NCBI RefSeq assembly: GCF_900496965.1
Contig: NZ_UFQB01000005.1
Coordinates: 62,001 to 126,000 of the forward strand
From: Achromobacter agilis
GTDB lineage: Bacteria > Pseudomonadota > Gammaproteobacteria > Burkholderiales > Burkholderiaceae_B
Length of the DNA: 64,000 bases
Direction: 5' to 3'
Part shown: one piece after another, positions 27,746 to 37,273 of the stretch
Numbering within the stretch: the first letter of the stretch is position 1
Layout: each line of letters opens with the position of its first letter
Notes under the pieces: model-generated
Databases searched by the model: none
Seen by the model: only the letters and a program-made list of their open reading frames with translations
Told to the model about the DNA's origin: nothing
Program-made: the position numbers and the translations under genes

Positions 27746-30442
27746 TCAGGTCAGGCGGTAGCGGAAATCGCCGTTCTTGCCGGCTGTGACCCGGATACGC
27801 ACAATGGCCTCGCCTTGCGCCATCCGACTCAGCACCTGCTCGGCGATCTGCGGGAGCAGCGTGCCGTTCAGGATGTGGTCGACATTTCGCGCGCCGGTAT
27901 CCACCTCGGTGCAGCGCGCGAGCACGGCCTCGACCAGCGCCTCGTCCCAATCGAACACCGCGCGGTGGTTGGCCTGCACGCGCTCGGCGATGCGTCCGAG
28001 CTTGAGGCCGATGATGCGCGCCAGCGCGTCGTCGTCCACGGGGTAGTAGGCGATGGTCTTCATCCGGCCCAGGAAGGCGGGCTTGAAGGCCTTGTACAGC
28101 TGCGGCGCCAGCAGTTCCTGCAACGCCTCCGGATCCGGCCGTTCCTCGGCGTTCTTGTTCAGGCACGCCTGCATGATGGCCGACGATCCGACATTGGAGG
28201 TCAGGATGATCAGCGTATTGCGGAAGTCGATCTCGCGGCCCTCGGCATCGTCCAGCACCCCTTTGTCGAACACCTGGAAGAACAGCTCCAGCACATCCGG
28301 ATGGGCTTTTTCGATTTCGTCCAGCAACACTACGCTGTAGGGCTGGCGGCGCACCGCCTCGGTCAGCACGCCGCCTTCGCCGTAGCCCACATAGCCCGGC
28401 GGCGAGCCCTTCAAACCCGATACGCTGTGGGCTTCCTGATACTCGCTCATGTTGATGGTGACCAGCTTGCGCTCGCCGCCGTACAGCACGTCCGCCACGG
28501 CCAGCGCGGTCTCGGTCTTGCCCACGCCCGAAGGGCCGATGAACAGGAACACGCCCTTGGGCTTGTTGGGATCCTCCAGGCCCGCGCGCGCCGTGCGCAC
28601 GCGCTGGGCGATGGCATGCAGCGCATGGTCCTGGCCGATGACGCGCTCGGCCAGCAGGGGCTGCAATTCCAGTACCGTGCGGATTTCGTCGTTCACCATG
28701 CGGCCCAGCGGGATGCCGGTCCAGGCCGACACGATTTCGGCGATGACCTGTGCGTCCACGAACGCGGGCACCAGCGGCGCTTCACCCTGCAGGGCGCGCA
28801 GCTGCTGCTGCAGTTCGGCCAGCTGCGCCTGGCCGGGCGTAGCCGCGGGCGCGGCCGCCTTGCCCGAACGGCGCTTGGCCGCGGGCTCCGGCACGGCGGG
28901 CTCTCCCGCCGCTTCGAGTTCTTCCCGCAGCGCGTGAATCTGCCCGACCAATTCGCTTTCCTGCGCCAGCCGCACCTCGGCCTGCGCAAGCGCTGTGCGC
29001 GTCGCGTCCATCTCCTGTTCCAGTTCACGCAGGCGCGCGGACTGCGCCGCGCCCGCCGCCGCTTCGCGGCGCAGGGCTGCATGCTCGGTTTCCAGGCGGG
29101 CCAGGCGATGACGCGCATCGTCGATCAGCGCCGGCGTGGCGCTGCGGCCCAGGGCCACGCGCGCGCACGCGGTATCGAGCACGCCGACGGCCTTGTCCGG
29201 CAGCTGGCGGCCGCTGATGTAGCGGTGCGACAGGCGCGCCGCGGCCACGATCGCCTCATCCAGGACGCGCACGCCAAAATGCCGTTCCATCAGCGGCGCC
29301 ATGCCGCGCAGCATGCTGGCGGCCAGTTCCTCGCTGGGCTCCTCCACCTTCACCACCTGGAAACGCCGCGCCAGCGCCGCGTCCTTCTCGAAGTACTTCT
29401 TGTATTCGCTCCAGGTGGTGGCGGCGATGGTGCGCAGTTCGCCGCGCGCCAGCGCCGGCTTGAGCAGATTGGCCGCGTCGTTCTGGCCCGCCTGCCCGCC
29501 CGCGCCGATCATGGTGTGGGCCTCATCGATGAACAGGATAATGGGCGTGGAGCTTTGCTTGACCTCGTCGATGACGTTCTTCAGGCGGTTCTCGAACTCC
29601 CCCTTGACGCTGGCGCCGGCCTGCAGCAGGCCCATGTCCAGCGTGCGCAAGGCCACGCCCGCAAGCGCCGGCGGCACGTCGCCGGCCACGATGCGCAGCG
29701 CCAACCCTTCGACCACCGCCGTCTTGCCCACGCCCGCTTCGCCGGTCAGGATCGGGTTGTTCTGGCGGCGGCGCGTGAGAATGTCGATCATCTGGCGAAT
29801 CTCGGCGTCGCGGCCGATCACCGGGTCGATCTTGCCTTCGCGCGCGCGTTCGGTCAGGTTGGCGGTGTACTGATCCAGCGCCGGCGTCTTGGACAGGCCC
29901 GAGGCGGGCGCGGCCCCCTCCTCGGCGGCGCCGTCCGCGCCATCGCCCAGGGAGACGGACTGGCCCGCCTCCTCCGATCCCGCCGTCAGCGCGGTGAAAT
30001 CGTGCTTCAACTCTTCCAGCCGGAAAGATTCGAACAGATGCGAGCCGCGCCGCGCAAGTTGCGCCAGGTCCGGCTCCGTCAACAGCGCAAGCAGCAGGTG
30101 GCCGGAGCGGATGCGCGTCGTCTGCGTGTCCAGCGAGGCGATCAGCCAGGCGTGCTCGAACAACCGCGGCAGATGCGGCGAAAACACCGGCGTACGCGTG
30201 TTGCCGTTCTTGAATCCGCGGATTTCGGCATTCAGGTCGGCTTCCAGCGTCGAGGCATCGATGCCGCTGCGGCGGGCCACGATGCTGAAGTCGCTAGCGG
30301 GCTTTTCCAGCAAGGCCAGGAACAGGTGTTCCAGGTCCACCTCGTAATGGCCTTGCGCCATGCACAGGCTGGCGGCGCGCTCGGCGGCCTGACGGCAGGT
30401 CTGGTTCAGTTTCCCGATCAGGGTTTTCAAGGGAGTGGCCAT
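27746..30442 (-). CDS. tssH: T6SS sheath-recycling ATPase ClpV/TssH
   Basis: 898-residue AAA+ unfoldase that disassembles contracted TssBC sheaths. It has an N-terminal Clp repeat domain (GHYEVDLEHLFLALLEKPAS), first ATPase with Walker A GEAGVGKTA (about 235) and Walker B IILFIDEAHTMIGAG, a coiled middle domain, and a second ATPase with Walker A GPSGVGKTE (about 637) and VVLLDEIEKAHPDVLELFFQ. The ClpV subtype rather than ClpB is supported by the position between tssG and vgrG1. Start ATG at 30442, 19 bp after tssG. Confidence 0.97.
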   Translation of the reverse strand: MATPLKTLIGKLNQTCRQAAERAASLCMAQGHYEVDLEHLFLALLEKPASDFSIVARRSGIDASTLEADLNAEIRGFKNGNTRTPVFSPHLPRLFEHAWLIASLDTQTTRIRSGHLLLALLTEPDLAQLARRGSHLFESFRLEELKHDFTALTAGSEEAGQSVSLGDGADGAAEEGAAPASGLSKTPALDQYTANLTERAREGKIDPVIGRDAEIRQMIDILTRRRQNNPILTGEAGVGKTAVVEGLALRIVAGDVPPALAGVALRTLDMGLLQAGASVKGEFENRLKNVIDEVKQSSTPIILFIDEAHTMIGAGGQAGQNDAANLLKPALARGELRTIAATTWSEYKKYFEKDAALARRFQVVKVEEPSEELAASMLRGMAPLMERHFGVRVLDEAIVAAARLSHRYISGRQLPDKAVGVLDTACARVALGRSATPALIDDARHRLARLETEHAALRREAAAGAAQSARLRELEQEMDATRTALAQAEVRLAQESELVGQIHALREELEAAGEPAVPEPAAKRRSGKAAAPAATPGQAQLAELQQQLRALQGEAPLVPAFVDAQVIAEIVSAWTGIPLGRMVNDEIRTVLELQPLLAERVIGQDHALHAIAQRVRTARAGLEDPNKPKGVFLFIGPSGVGKTETALAVADVLYGGERKLVTINMSEYQEAHSVSGLKGSPPGYVGYGEGGVLTEAVRRQPYSVVLLDEIEKAHPDVLELFFQVFDKGVLDDAEGREIDFRNTLIILTSNVGSSAIMQACLNKNAEERPDPEALQELLAPQLYKAFKPAFLGRMKTIAYYPVDDDALARIIGLKLGRIAERVQANHRAVFDWDEALVEAVLARCTEVDTGARNVDHILNGTLLPQIAEQVLSRMAQGEAIVRIRVTAGKNGDFRYRLT

Positions 30443-30461
30443 GTTCTAGGTGATGTTTTTC

Positions 30462-31556
30462 TTAGTGAATGGTGTGCAGTTCATAGCTGGCGTCGTCGCG
30501 ATCCGACGCCACCGGTCCGGTGCAAAGAAAGGAGTTCCAGCCCAGGCGCGCGCCTTCGCCATCGCCGCCCAGGACGCTGCCGGCGACGTCCGTCTTGGCC
30601 ATCACGAGCCGAACCTCGTACTCAAAACTCATGCCGCCGAACATCGTCAGCAGCTTCTCAAGCGCCTGCGCGCGGGCGCCGCCCGGCAGGAAATCGGCGA
30701 ACGCGGCCTTGGACAGCGGCCCGATCCACAGCCGGATGCGCATGTCGCGCTGCCAGATGCGATCGCCCGCCATCGCGGAGACCCCCAGCACCGCGCCCGG
30801 CATACCCAGCTGGGTGCGGTGTTCGGGCGGAACGTGGTACCAGCGGCCGACGAACTGCTCGACCCGCAAATCCACCTGGAAGTAATCGCACAGCACGCGC
30901 TGCAGATAGGCAGCCGACACCGGCCGCTGGCGCGCCGCGGCGGCATAGTGCGCCAGCGATTCATCGAACACCTGCCCCTGGCCCGAATGCAGGCGGTCGC
31001 GCAGGGCTGCGTGGCCGATTCCGCCCAGCGCCAGCAGGAGCGGTAGATAGTGATGGTCCTGCTCGGTTTCGTGGCGCAGCGGCATGCGGTACTTTTTCCA
31101 CGCCGCATAGAACAGCGCCGCCGCCCGGTTCGAGAAAATATCGAAAAATGCGCGCGCGCCGCGATCGCGCTTGGCGCTCTCCCGGTGGCTCAGTATCTCG
31201 GAATAGTGCAGCGGCAAGGCGCCCTGCGCGCCCAGCAGGCCGAAGAAGGCGGGCTCGATTTCCACCCGACCCAGCTTGCCCGAGGCCAGCGCGTCCAGGC
31301 GCGATTGCGGATCGTCAAGCGCCTGCCCGTCCTTGTCGTATGCCGTCAGCGAGGCGATTTCGCTTGCGGGAAAGCCCAGCGACGACGAGTTCAGAAAGCG
31401 CAAGTGCGCCGGCACCGCGTTCTTGGCGCGCGAGCCCTCCTGCCGGGCGAACCACAGCTCCAGCACCCGCACGGCCTGGAAGAACTTGAATCGCTGCGGT
31501 TCGGCCAGCAGCGATTCGATTACGCTAGGATCGCGTCGCCGTTGCATGGGGGGCAC
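30462..31556 (-). CDS. tssG: T6SS baseplate protein TssG
   Basis: About 364 residues; wedge subunit of the baseplate with TssF and TssE. The N-terminus FKFFQAVRVLELWFARQEGS and the segment VEIEPAFFGLLGAQGALPLH are characteristic of TssG/ImpH. The reading frame overlaps tssF by 37 bases with the GTG start at 31556, which has GGAAG ten bases upstream; an ATG at 31547 is an alternative three codons later. It is the usual next gene after tssF. Confidence 0.94.
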   Translation of the reverse strand: MPPMQRRRDPSVIESLLAEPQRFKFFQAVRVLELWFARQEGSRAKNAVPAHLRFLNSSSLGFPASEIASLTAYDKDGQALDDPQSRLDALASGKLGRVEIEPAFFGLLGAQGALPLHYSEILSHRESAKRDRGARAFFDIFSNRAAALFYAAWKKYRMPLRHETEQDHHYLPLLLALGGIGHAALRDRLHSGQGQVFDESLAHYAAAARQRPVSAAYLQRVLCDYFQVDLRVEQFVGRWYHVPPEHRTQLGMPGAVLGVSAMAGDRIWQRDMRIRLWIGPLSKAAFADFLPGGARAQALEKLLTMFGGMSFEYEVRLVMAKTDVAGSVLGGDGEGARLGWNSFLCTGPVASDRDDASYELHTIH

Positions 31557-33358
31557 CGTAGGATTTCTTCCGCGCCGCGGCGCGAGAGCACGACCAACTG
31601 CACGAAGCTGTTGGCATGCACGTAAAGACCGAAAAAGCGGTTGATCACCGCCACGAAGGCATGCAGGCTGGTGCCGACGAAGTTGTCTTCGTTGATCGTC
31701 AGCCGGATTTCGATGCCGCGCACGAAGGTGGCGAACGGCTCGCCCGGCATCCAGTGCGTGGCAGGCTTGTAGTCCAGCCCCACCAGCCCTTCTATCTGGC
31801 GCGCCGCCACCGCGGCGTGCGACAGGTCATACAGGCGCAGCGTTTCCTTCAGAGCGGGCAGGCCGCTTTGCACCAGGGACAGATGGTTCAGCGCCAGATG
31901 CGAAATCAGACGCCAATGCGCCGCACGGCCCTGCTGGAAGCGGTGCGTATGCGTCGGGCGCCGCAGCATGCGGATTTCGCGCGCAACCGATCCGCCCTCC
32001 AGGAACAGGTCACCGCCGGGCTGGCCCACGGCCAGGTGCGAGGGGAGGTCCCGGTTGGTGCAGGTCAATTCCAGGCTCAGCGTCTCGGTCTGCGGCACCG
32101 AAGGATCGAAGTCAATGTCCACGATGGACATCTCCATCTCGTAGCCCGGGCTGCGTTCTGCCACCATCGAATCGCGCCGCGCGGTCCAGTAATGGCTGGC
32201 CCTATCGGGCGTCTCGCCATGATGCAGGGAGTAGAAGGGGCGGAACTCGACGATCGAATCGCCCTGCGCGTTCTGCCGCACCTGGCGTACGCGGTCGATG
32301 GAATAGACCTCGTAGCCGTAGGCGCGCCGCGCATCGGCCACCACGGGATACGACGCCGCGGCGTGCGTGATGCGGATGGGATCCGCGCGCTGGGGGAACA
32401 GATTGACCACCGGCGTGCAGCCCAGCCGGAAATTGTCGGCGGAAGCGGATTCCAGCAGCCGGGCCGTATTGGAATCGGCGCGCAGGCCCTTCACGGGCAA
32501 GTGCAGCGTGAATTCGCGGACCGGACCCACCGCGCGCCGCAGCGCCGCCAGGTCTATGTCCACGAAGTTGAATTTCTCGGAAAAGACGAAGTACTCGGCC
32601 AGCAGGCGGTAGGCGGGATGCGAGCTGGCGGGAAAATCGATCAGCGCGTCCTCCTCGGCCAGGCCCACCTGCGCCAGCGGCACCTCCGTCAGGCGGCTCC
32701 AGCGGCCGGGCTGCGTCTCCACATAGGCCGCGGCGGTGCGCAGGAACAGGCAGTCGCGCAGCGCGGCGACGAACGACGGCTCGCCATGCAGATAAACGCG
32801 CAGCCTGTCCACGGCCAGCGTGGAAAAATTCTGCGTTTCAGCCAGGCACGCCAGGGTCAGCGACAGGCGGCCCGTCACGCCCGGCGGCAGGGTCGTGGAG
32901 GACGGCGCGTTGGCGGTCGACGCGAAACCCGCCTGGCGGATTGCCACGGGCGCCAGCGTCACGTCATAAGCGGTGCGAAAGCGGCAGGCCACACCGCGCA
33001 CGGCATGCGATTTCAGCTCCGTGCTGCGCGGCAGGCGCACCGGCGCGGTCAGCTGGGCGGCCACGCCGCCCATGTCGAATTGCGCCACCGAACACGAGGG
33101 GAACGGGCGCAGGTAGTGCGGATACATCACCTCGAACAGCGCTTCCGTGAATTCCGGATAGTCGTCGTCGAGCTTCTTGTTGATGCGCGCGCCCAGCAGG
33201 GCGAACGATTCGATCATCCGCTCCACGTGCGGATCTTCGCAGGTTTCGCCCGATAATCCGAGCCGCGCGGCGATCTTGGGATAGCGCTGCGCGAAATCGC
33301 GCGACGAACTGCGCAGAAAACCCAGCTCGCGTTCGTAATATGGCAGCAGTTCTTCCAT
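31520..33358 (-). CDS. tssF: T6SS baseplate protein TssF
   Basis: About 612 residues. The start MEELLPYYERELGFLR is the classical TssF/ImpG N-terminus and is preceded by GGAGAAGGGAAAG; the frame is open for 15 more codons upstream, which I exclude. Further hallmarks are VERMIESFALLGARINKKLD and YPHYLRPFPSCSVAQFD. It forms the baseplate wedge with TssG and TssE. It overlaps tssG downstream and lies 52 bp after tssE. Confidence 0.95.
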   Translation of the reverse strand: MEELLPYYERELGFLRSSSRDFAQRYPKIAARLGLSGETCEDPHVERMIESFALLGARINKKLDDDYPEFTEALFEVMYPHYLRPFPSCSVAQFDMGGVAAQLTAPVRLPRSTELKSHAVRGVACRFRTAYDVTLAPVAIRQAGFASTANAPSSTTLPPGVTGRLSLTLACLAETQNFSTLAVDRLRVYLHGEPSFVAALRDCLFLRTAAAYVETQPGRWSRLTEVPLAQVGLAEEDALIDFPASSHPAYRLLAEYFVFSEKFNFVDIDLAALRRAVGPVREFTLHLPVKGLRADSNTARLLESASADNFRLGCTPVVNLFPQRADPIRITHAAASYPVVADARRAYGYEVYSIDRVRQVRQNAQGDSIVEFRPFYSLHHGETPDRASHYWTARRDSMVAERSPGYEMEMSIVDIDFDPSVPQTETLSLELTCTNRDLPSHLAVGQPGGDLFLEGGSVAREIRMLRRPTHTHRFQQGRAAHWRLISHLALNHLSLVQSGLPALKETLRLYDLSHAAVAARQIEGLVGLDYKPATHWMPGEPFATFVRGIEIRLTINEDNFVGTSLHAFVAVINRFFGLYVHANSFVQLVVLSRRGAEEILRCPPCNGDAILA

Positions 33359-33410
33359 CTTTCCCTTCTCCGCCGGCGGCTTTGAGCCGGCGCCCGCGTT
33401 CATTGTTCGT

Positions 33411-33896
33411 TCAGGCGGCGGCTGCGGTCTTGGCCCAGCCCTTGCTCACCGAATACTGCAAAGTAGATGGCTGCAGCGTTGCATCGAATGTCACCGGCTC
33501 ATGCGCGGGACCCACGTCCAGCATCGCGGTGATCGCGAAATACAGCACCGACGTCGCGCGGCTGTCCACCTGCAGCATGACCCGCACATGCGTCAGGCGC
33601 GGCTCATGGCGGGCGATCGCCTGCTCCAGCGATCGGCAGATGAATTCGCGGTCGTAGTGGCTGGCCAGGCTCAGGCCCGAAAAGTCCGACAGCCCATAGG
33701 TGAGGATGGACCGCTGGCAATTCGGATAGCGCTTGAGCGATTCCTCGGTGAAGACCATGCGCGTATTGAGCAGGGCTTCGATGTCGCGCGCGACGGTTTC
33801 CTTGATTTCCTCAACCGACAGGCGCCGCAGGGCGTGCGGTGTTTTCCCGTCGCCGTCGAACAATTTGTCGAACAGGCTGGGTTCGAATCCTTTCAT
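33411..33896 (-). CDS. tssE: T6SS baseplate protein TssE (gp25-like)
   Basis: About 161 residues, lysozyme-like gp25 baseplate protein that nucleates sheath assembly. The sequence begins MKGFEPSLFDKLFDG and contains SVEEIKETVARDIEALLNTR and the conserved SILTYGLSDFSGL. The ATG at 33896 has GAGG six bases upstream; an in-frame ATG at 33908 is less well placed. It follows hcp with a 69-bp gap that contains a strong hairpin. Confidence 0.93.
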   Translation of the reverse strand: MKGFEPSLFDKLFDGDGKTPHALRRLSVEEIKETVARDIEALLNTRMVFTEESLKRYPNCQRSILTYGLSDFSGLSLASHYDREFICRSLEQAIARHEPRLTHVRVMLQVDSRATSVLYFAITAMLDVGPAHEPVTFDATLQPSTLQYSVSKGWAKTAAAA

Positions 33897-33913
33897 CACG
33901 GACCTCATTCAGG

Positions 33914-33946
33914 AAAGGCTGCGGCCCGGATCGAGCCGCGGCCTTT
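33914..33946 (-). terminator. Hairpin in the hcp-tssE gap (possible attenuator)
   Basis: AAAGGCTGCGGC and GCCGCGGCCTTT form a 12-bp stem with one mismatch or wobble and a 9-base loop. On the transcribed strand it follows hcp and precedes tssE, and only three U residues follow the stem. It may stop or pause part of the transcripts or protect the hcp mRNA 3' end, keeping Hcp expressed above the baseplate genes. The structure is seen; the effect is inference. Confidence 0.5.
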
Positions 33947-33965
33947 ACCGTCTACGCGGTCACGT

Positions 33966-34469
33966 TCAGACCGAATACGTCTTGTCGTTCTTGGTCAGGC
34001 TCCATGCGCCCTGGGCGTTGCCGCCCTGGTTGCCGCCCACCTTCTGCTGCGTGTACTTCCACTGCACGGCGGCGTACTTCAGCGAGAACGATTCGTGCGG
34101 CAGGCCTTCGCTCACGACCTCGGGGGCCACGCGCGAGATGATCACGTACTTGAGCTTGATCTCCAGGTACTTGACGCGGTTGCCTTCGCCGTCGGCGCGC
34201 AGGAAATCGATGGTCACTTCGTCGAACGTCGTGCCGCCGGAGGCGTGCTGATACAGCAGCGGGCTGACCACGTCCAGATCCTTGGTGAAGACCATCTCGC
34301 CATGCTCGGTGCGCTCGGCGGTATGGCCGCCCGAGGTGGAGGCGGTAGCCGAACGCGGCTGGATGATTTCATGGCGCCACGATCCGACTTCGATCCAGTC
34401 CGGATGGTCCTTGTCTTGCGACTCGCCCTTGAGCGCGGGGTTGCCGAATTTGACGTAGATGTCCTTCAT
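33966..34469 (-). CDS. hcp: T6SS tube protein Hcp/TssD
   Basis: 167 residues; hexameric rings stack into the inner tube that is expelled by sheath contraction. The N-terminus MKDIYVKFGNPALKGESQDK and the segments IEVGSWRHEIIQPRSAT and MVFTKDLDVVSPLLYQHASG are typical of Hcp1-type proteins. RBS GGAGAGG lies six bases before the ATG. Located between tssC and tssE as in most Burkholderiales clusters. Confidence 0.97.
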   Translation of the reverse strand: MKDIYVKFGNPALKGESQDKDHPDWIEVGSWRHEIIQPRSATASTSGGHTAERTEHGEMVFTKDLDVVSPLLYQHASGGTTFDEVTIDFLRADGEGNRVKYLEIKLKYVIISRVAPEVVSEGLPHESFSLKYAAVQWKYTQQKVGGNQGGNAQGAWSLTKNDKTYSV

Positions 34470-34510
34470 TAATAGCCTCTCCAGTAAAAAAACGTCGAAT
34501 CAAACGGGCC

Positions 34511-36004
34511 TTACGACTTCTGGGCCTGCGCGGGAAGCTCCGCGACCAGACGCAGCGAAATCGAAAGCTCGTCGAGCTGAAAGTGAGGCCGCAAAAACGC
34601 CACGGCCCTGAACACGCCGGGGCGACCCGGCACTTCGGCGACCTGCACCGATGCCTCCCGCAAGGGGAACTGCGCTTTCTGCTCCTGGCTCGCGTTATCG
34701 TCCAGCAGCACGTACTGCGAAACCCAGCGATTCAGGAAGCTCTCGACAGATTGCGCGGAGGCAAAGCTGCCGATCTTGTCCCGCATCATGGCCTTCAGGT
34801 AATGGGCCACGCGCGACACCGAAAATATGTACTGCAGCTGCGCGGACAGGACCGCGTTGGCATTGGCACTATCGGTGTTGTATTTCTTGGCCTTTTGCAC
34901 CGACTGCGCGCCGAAGAAGGCGGCATAGTCGGAGTTCTTGCAGTGCACCAGCGGAATCAGGCCGAGGTCGCTCAGTTCTTTCTCGCGGCGGTCGGTGATG
35001 GCGATCTCGGTGGGGCACTTCAGGGCGATCTCGCCGTCGTCGGTCTTGAAGGTATGGGTGGGCAGGTTCTCCACCAGACCGCCGCCTTCCACGCCGCGGA
35101 TCGCCGCGCACCAGCCGAAGTCGGCGAATGCCGCCGTCAGGCGCGCGCCGAAAGCCCAGGCGGCGTTGCACCACAGGTACTTGGCATGGTCGGTGCCATC
35201 CACCTCTTCGACGAAGTTGAAGCCCTCTACCGAGGTGCCTTCCTTCGGGTCGTAGGGCAGGCGGCCCAGGAAACGCGGCATGGTCAGGCCCACGTAGCGC
35301 GAGTCTTCCGAATCTCGGAAGCTGCGCCACTTGGTGTATTCCACCGTGTCGAACACTTTGGCCAGGTCGCGCGGCCGGCCCAGGTCGGCGAAGCTGTCCA
35401 GGCCCAGCAGCTCGGGCGAGGCCGAGGCGATGAACGGCGCATGCGAGGCCGCGGCCACGTGCGACATCTGTTCGATGAAGTACATATCCTCGGGCTGGCG
35501 CGTGATCTCGAAGTTGCCCAGCAGCGCGCCGAAGGGCGAACCGCCGAACGTGCCGAACTCTTCTTCGTAGACCTTCTTGAACATCAGGCTCTGGTCGAAG
35601 TCGATGGCGGTCTGGAAATCGCGCACCAGGTCGCGCTTGGTGACGTTGAGCACCTTGATCTTGAGCATCGGGCCGGTGTTGCTCTCCTGGCACAGGTAGT
35701 GCAGGCCGCGCCAGGTGCTTTCCAGTTTCTGGAATTCGGCGCCGTGCATCACCTCGCTCAGCTGAGCGGAGATCAGGCGATCCAGTTCGGCGACGCGGGC
35801 GTCCAGCATCGCCGACAGATTGTCCGAAACGACGACGGTGCCCTTCATGACTTCACGGGCCAGTTCGCCGATCAGGTCCTTGGCGCGGTCGTGCTCGGCG
35901 GTGGACTTGGCCACCCGGCTTTGCTCGACGATCTGGTCCAGCAGGCCCGAGTCCGCCTCGGCGGCCGGGGCGGACACGTTCTGCGCGGCGGCGGAATTAC
36001 TCAT
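34511..36004 (-). CDS. tssC: T6SS sheath large subunit TssC/VipB
   Basis: About 497 residues; with TssB it forms the contractile sheath. Conserved segments are LESTWRGLHYLCQESNT, FDQSLMFKKVYEEEFGTFGG, FLGRLPYDPK and the C-terminal YFSV-like region FQLDELSISLRLVAELPA. The start at 36004 (MSNSAAAQNV) is behind GGGAGG; six extra upstream codons are open but lack an RBS. It overlaps the end of tssB by eight bases, indicating coupled translation. Confidence 0.97.
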   Translation of the reverse strand: MSNSAAAQNVSAPAAEADSGLLDQIVEQSRVAKSTAEHDRAKDLIGELAREVMKGTVVVSDNLSAMLDARVAELDRLISAQLSEVMHGAEFQKLESTWRGLHYLCQESNTGPMLKIKVLNVTKRDLVRDFQTAIDFDQSLMFKKVYEEEFGTFGGSPFGALLGNFEITRQPEDMYFIEQMSHVAAASHAPFIASASPELLGLDSFADLGRPRDLAKVFDTVEYTKWRSFRDSEDSRYVGLTMPRFLGRLPYDPKEGTSVEGFNFVEEVDGTDHAKYLWCNAAWAFGARLTAAFADFGWCAAIRGVEGGGLVENLPTHTFKTDDGEIALKCPTEIAITDRREKELSDLGLIPLVHCKNSDYAAFFGAQSVQKAKKYNTDSANANAVLSAQLQYIFSVSRVAHYLKAMMRDKIGSFASAQSVESFLNRWVSQYVLLDDNASQEQKAQFPLREASVQVAEVPGRPGVFRAVAFLRPHFQLDELSISLRLVAELPAQAQKS

Positions 36005-36521
36005 TGCTGCCTCCCTTGCCATTCTTGCCGGCTTCGCTGGTCAATTGCTGCAGTTTTTCCGTGCTGCTGAGCACTTCGCCCAGCAGGTCCTCGAGCTTGT
36101 CGTTGCCCGCGAGCTTATTGCGCAGGTCGGCAAGCTTGGTGCGGATGTCCAGCAGCTCTTTCAGCGGCTCGATCTGTTGCACCACGGCTTCCGGCCGGAA
36201 ATCCTCGACCGAGCGGAACTTCAGGTCCACCCCGAAGGTGCCGCCCTCATCGGTCAGGCGGTTCTTCACGCGATAGGCGGCGCGCGGCTCCAGGCCGCGC
36301 ATCACGTCATCGAAATTGTCTACATCAATATTGACGAACTTGCGATCCTTCAGGCGCGGAAGCTCGGCTTCCGACTGCGCGCTGAAGTCGCCCACCACGC
36401 CCACGACGAAGGGAAGCTCTTTCTGTTCGATCGCATCGCCCTTCTCGACGTCATAGGTCAGCTGGACGCGCGGCGGGCGTACTTTCTGGAGTCGTTTCTG
36501 AACGCTTTCTTTCTTAGCCAT
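35997..36521 (-). CDS. tssB: T6SS sheath small subunit TssB/VipA
   Basis: 174 residues. The sequence starts MAKKESVQKRLQKVRPPRVQ and contains QLTYDVEKGDAIEQKELPFV and VGVVGDFSAQSEAELPRLKD, diagnostic of TssB. It pairs with TssC to build the sheath. GGAG lies in front of the ATG at 36521. It is the second gene of the long minus-strand operon, after the TPR lipoprotein gene. Confidence 0.97.
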   Translation of the reverse strand: MAKKESVQKRLQKVRPPRVQLTYDVEKGDAIEQKELPFVVGVVGDFSAQSEAELPRLKDRKFVNIDVDNFDDVMRGLEPRAAYRVKNRLTDEGGTFGVDLKFRSVEDFRPEAVVQQIEPLKELLDIRTKLADLRNKLAGNDKLEDLLGEVLSSTEKLQQLTSEAGKNGKGGSNE

Positions 36522-36565
36522 GGGGGCTCCAAGCGAAGTGCATAGTGACGGGGCTGGCGGCCCGA

Positions 36566-37273
36566 TCAGGGTTTGAGGAGATTGCCGAAGGGATCCGGCG
36601 CGCGGCCTGCGGGAGCGGCCGCCGGGGCGGCGCCCGCGGCGTTTGCGCCCTGCGCGCCGGCGGCAGGTGTTGCAGCCGGATTGGCGACGGGTTTGGCCGG
36701 CGGCACGGCGGCCGCTGGCGTGGCGGAGCCGGCGGCCGGCACGGCAGCCGCGCCCGCCCCTTGCGTATCGTTGTTACGCTTGGCCGGCTGACGGTGACGC
36801 GGCGGTTTGTAACCTTCCGGGAACAGCACATCCTGCCCCAGCGTTTCACGCATCGCGGCGGCGAGCGCCACCGCGTCGGTCCGGGCATTGCCGGCCAGCA
36901 GCGCGTCGGCGCGCAGGTCGGCCAGCGACTGCATCGCAACGCGCAAGCCACCCACAGCGCGGACGGTCTTGGCCGTGAAGTCCTCGGGTTCCCGGTTCAG
37001 GGCTTCATCCGCCGCGACGATGGCTTCGCCATACCGCTGTTCGTCAAAGCGGATCTTCGCGATATACGACCATGGCGCGCCGCGCGACGGATTGCGCAGC
37101 GCGATTTCCTGGAACTGGGCAACGGCCTGGTCGTTGCTCTTCGTGGCCAGTGTCTCCGTGGCCAGCGTCATTGATTGTTTGTATTCGGCGTCCGTTTGGG
37201 GCTTCGATGACGTCGCGCAGCCCGTCACGAAAGCCAATATTCCGCTAATGAGGAGAACCCGGGAAATGTGCAT
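36566..37273 (-). CDS. T6SS-associated TPR lipoprotein
   Basis: 235 residues, probable outer-membrane lipoprotein: the signal ends in lipobox FVTGC (Cys19). Residues about 30-110 hold two TPR-like helical hairpins (KSNDQAVAQFQEIALRNPSR and GEAIVAADEALNREPEDFTA). The last 80 residues are low-complexity Ala/Pro and may cross the periplasm or peptidoglycan. It is the first gene of the tssBC operon, divergent from tssJ. Similar TPR lipoproteins sit at this place in other beta-proteobacterial clusters; the exact role is unknown to me. No clear RBS precedes the ATG. Confidence 0.75.
   Translation of the reverse strand: MHISRVLLISGILAFVTGCATSSKPQTDAEYKQSMTLATETLATKSNDQAVAQFQEIALRNPSRGAPWSYIAKIRFDEQRYGEAIVAADEALNREPEDFTAKTVRAVGGLRVAMQSLADLRADALLAGNARTDAVALAAAMRETLGQDVLFPEGYKPPRHRQPAKRNNDTQGAGAAAVPAAGSATPAAAVPPAKPVANPAATPAAGAQGANAAGAAPAAAPAGRAPDPFGNLLKP

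Noticed and set aside
27413-31489. Very long open frame on the plus strand opposite vgrG1, clpV and tssG
   Set aside because: It is antisense to clearly conserved genes, is rich in Arg, His, Gln and Ala as typical of GC-rich shadow frames, and has no recognisable domain.
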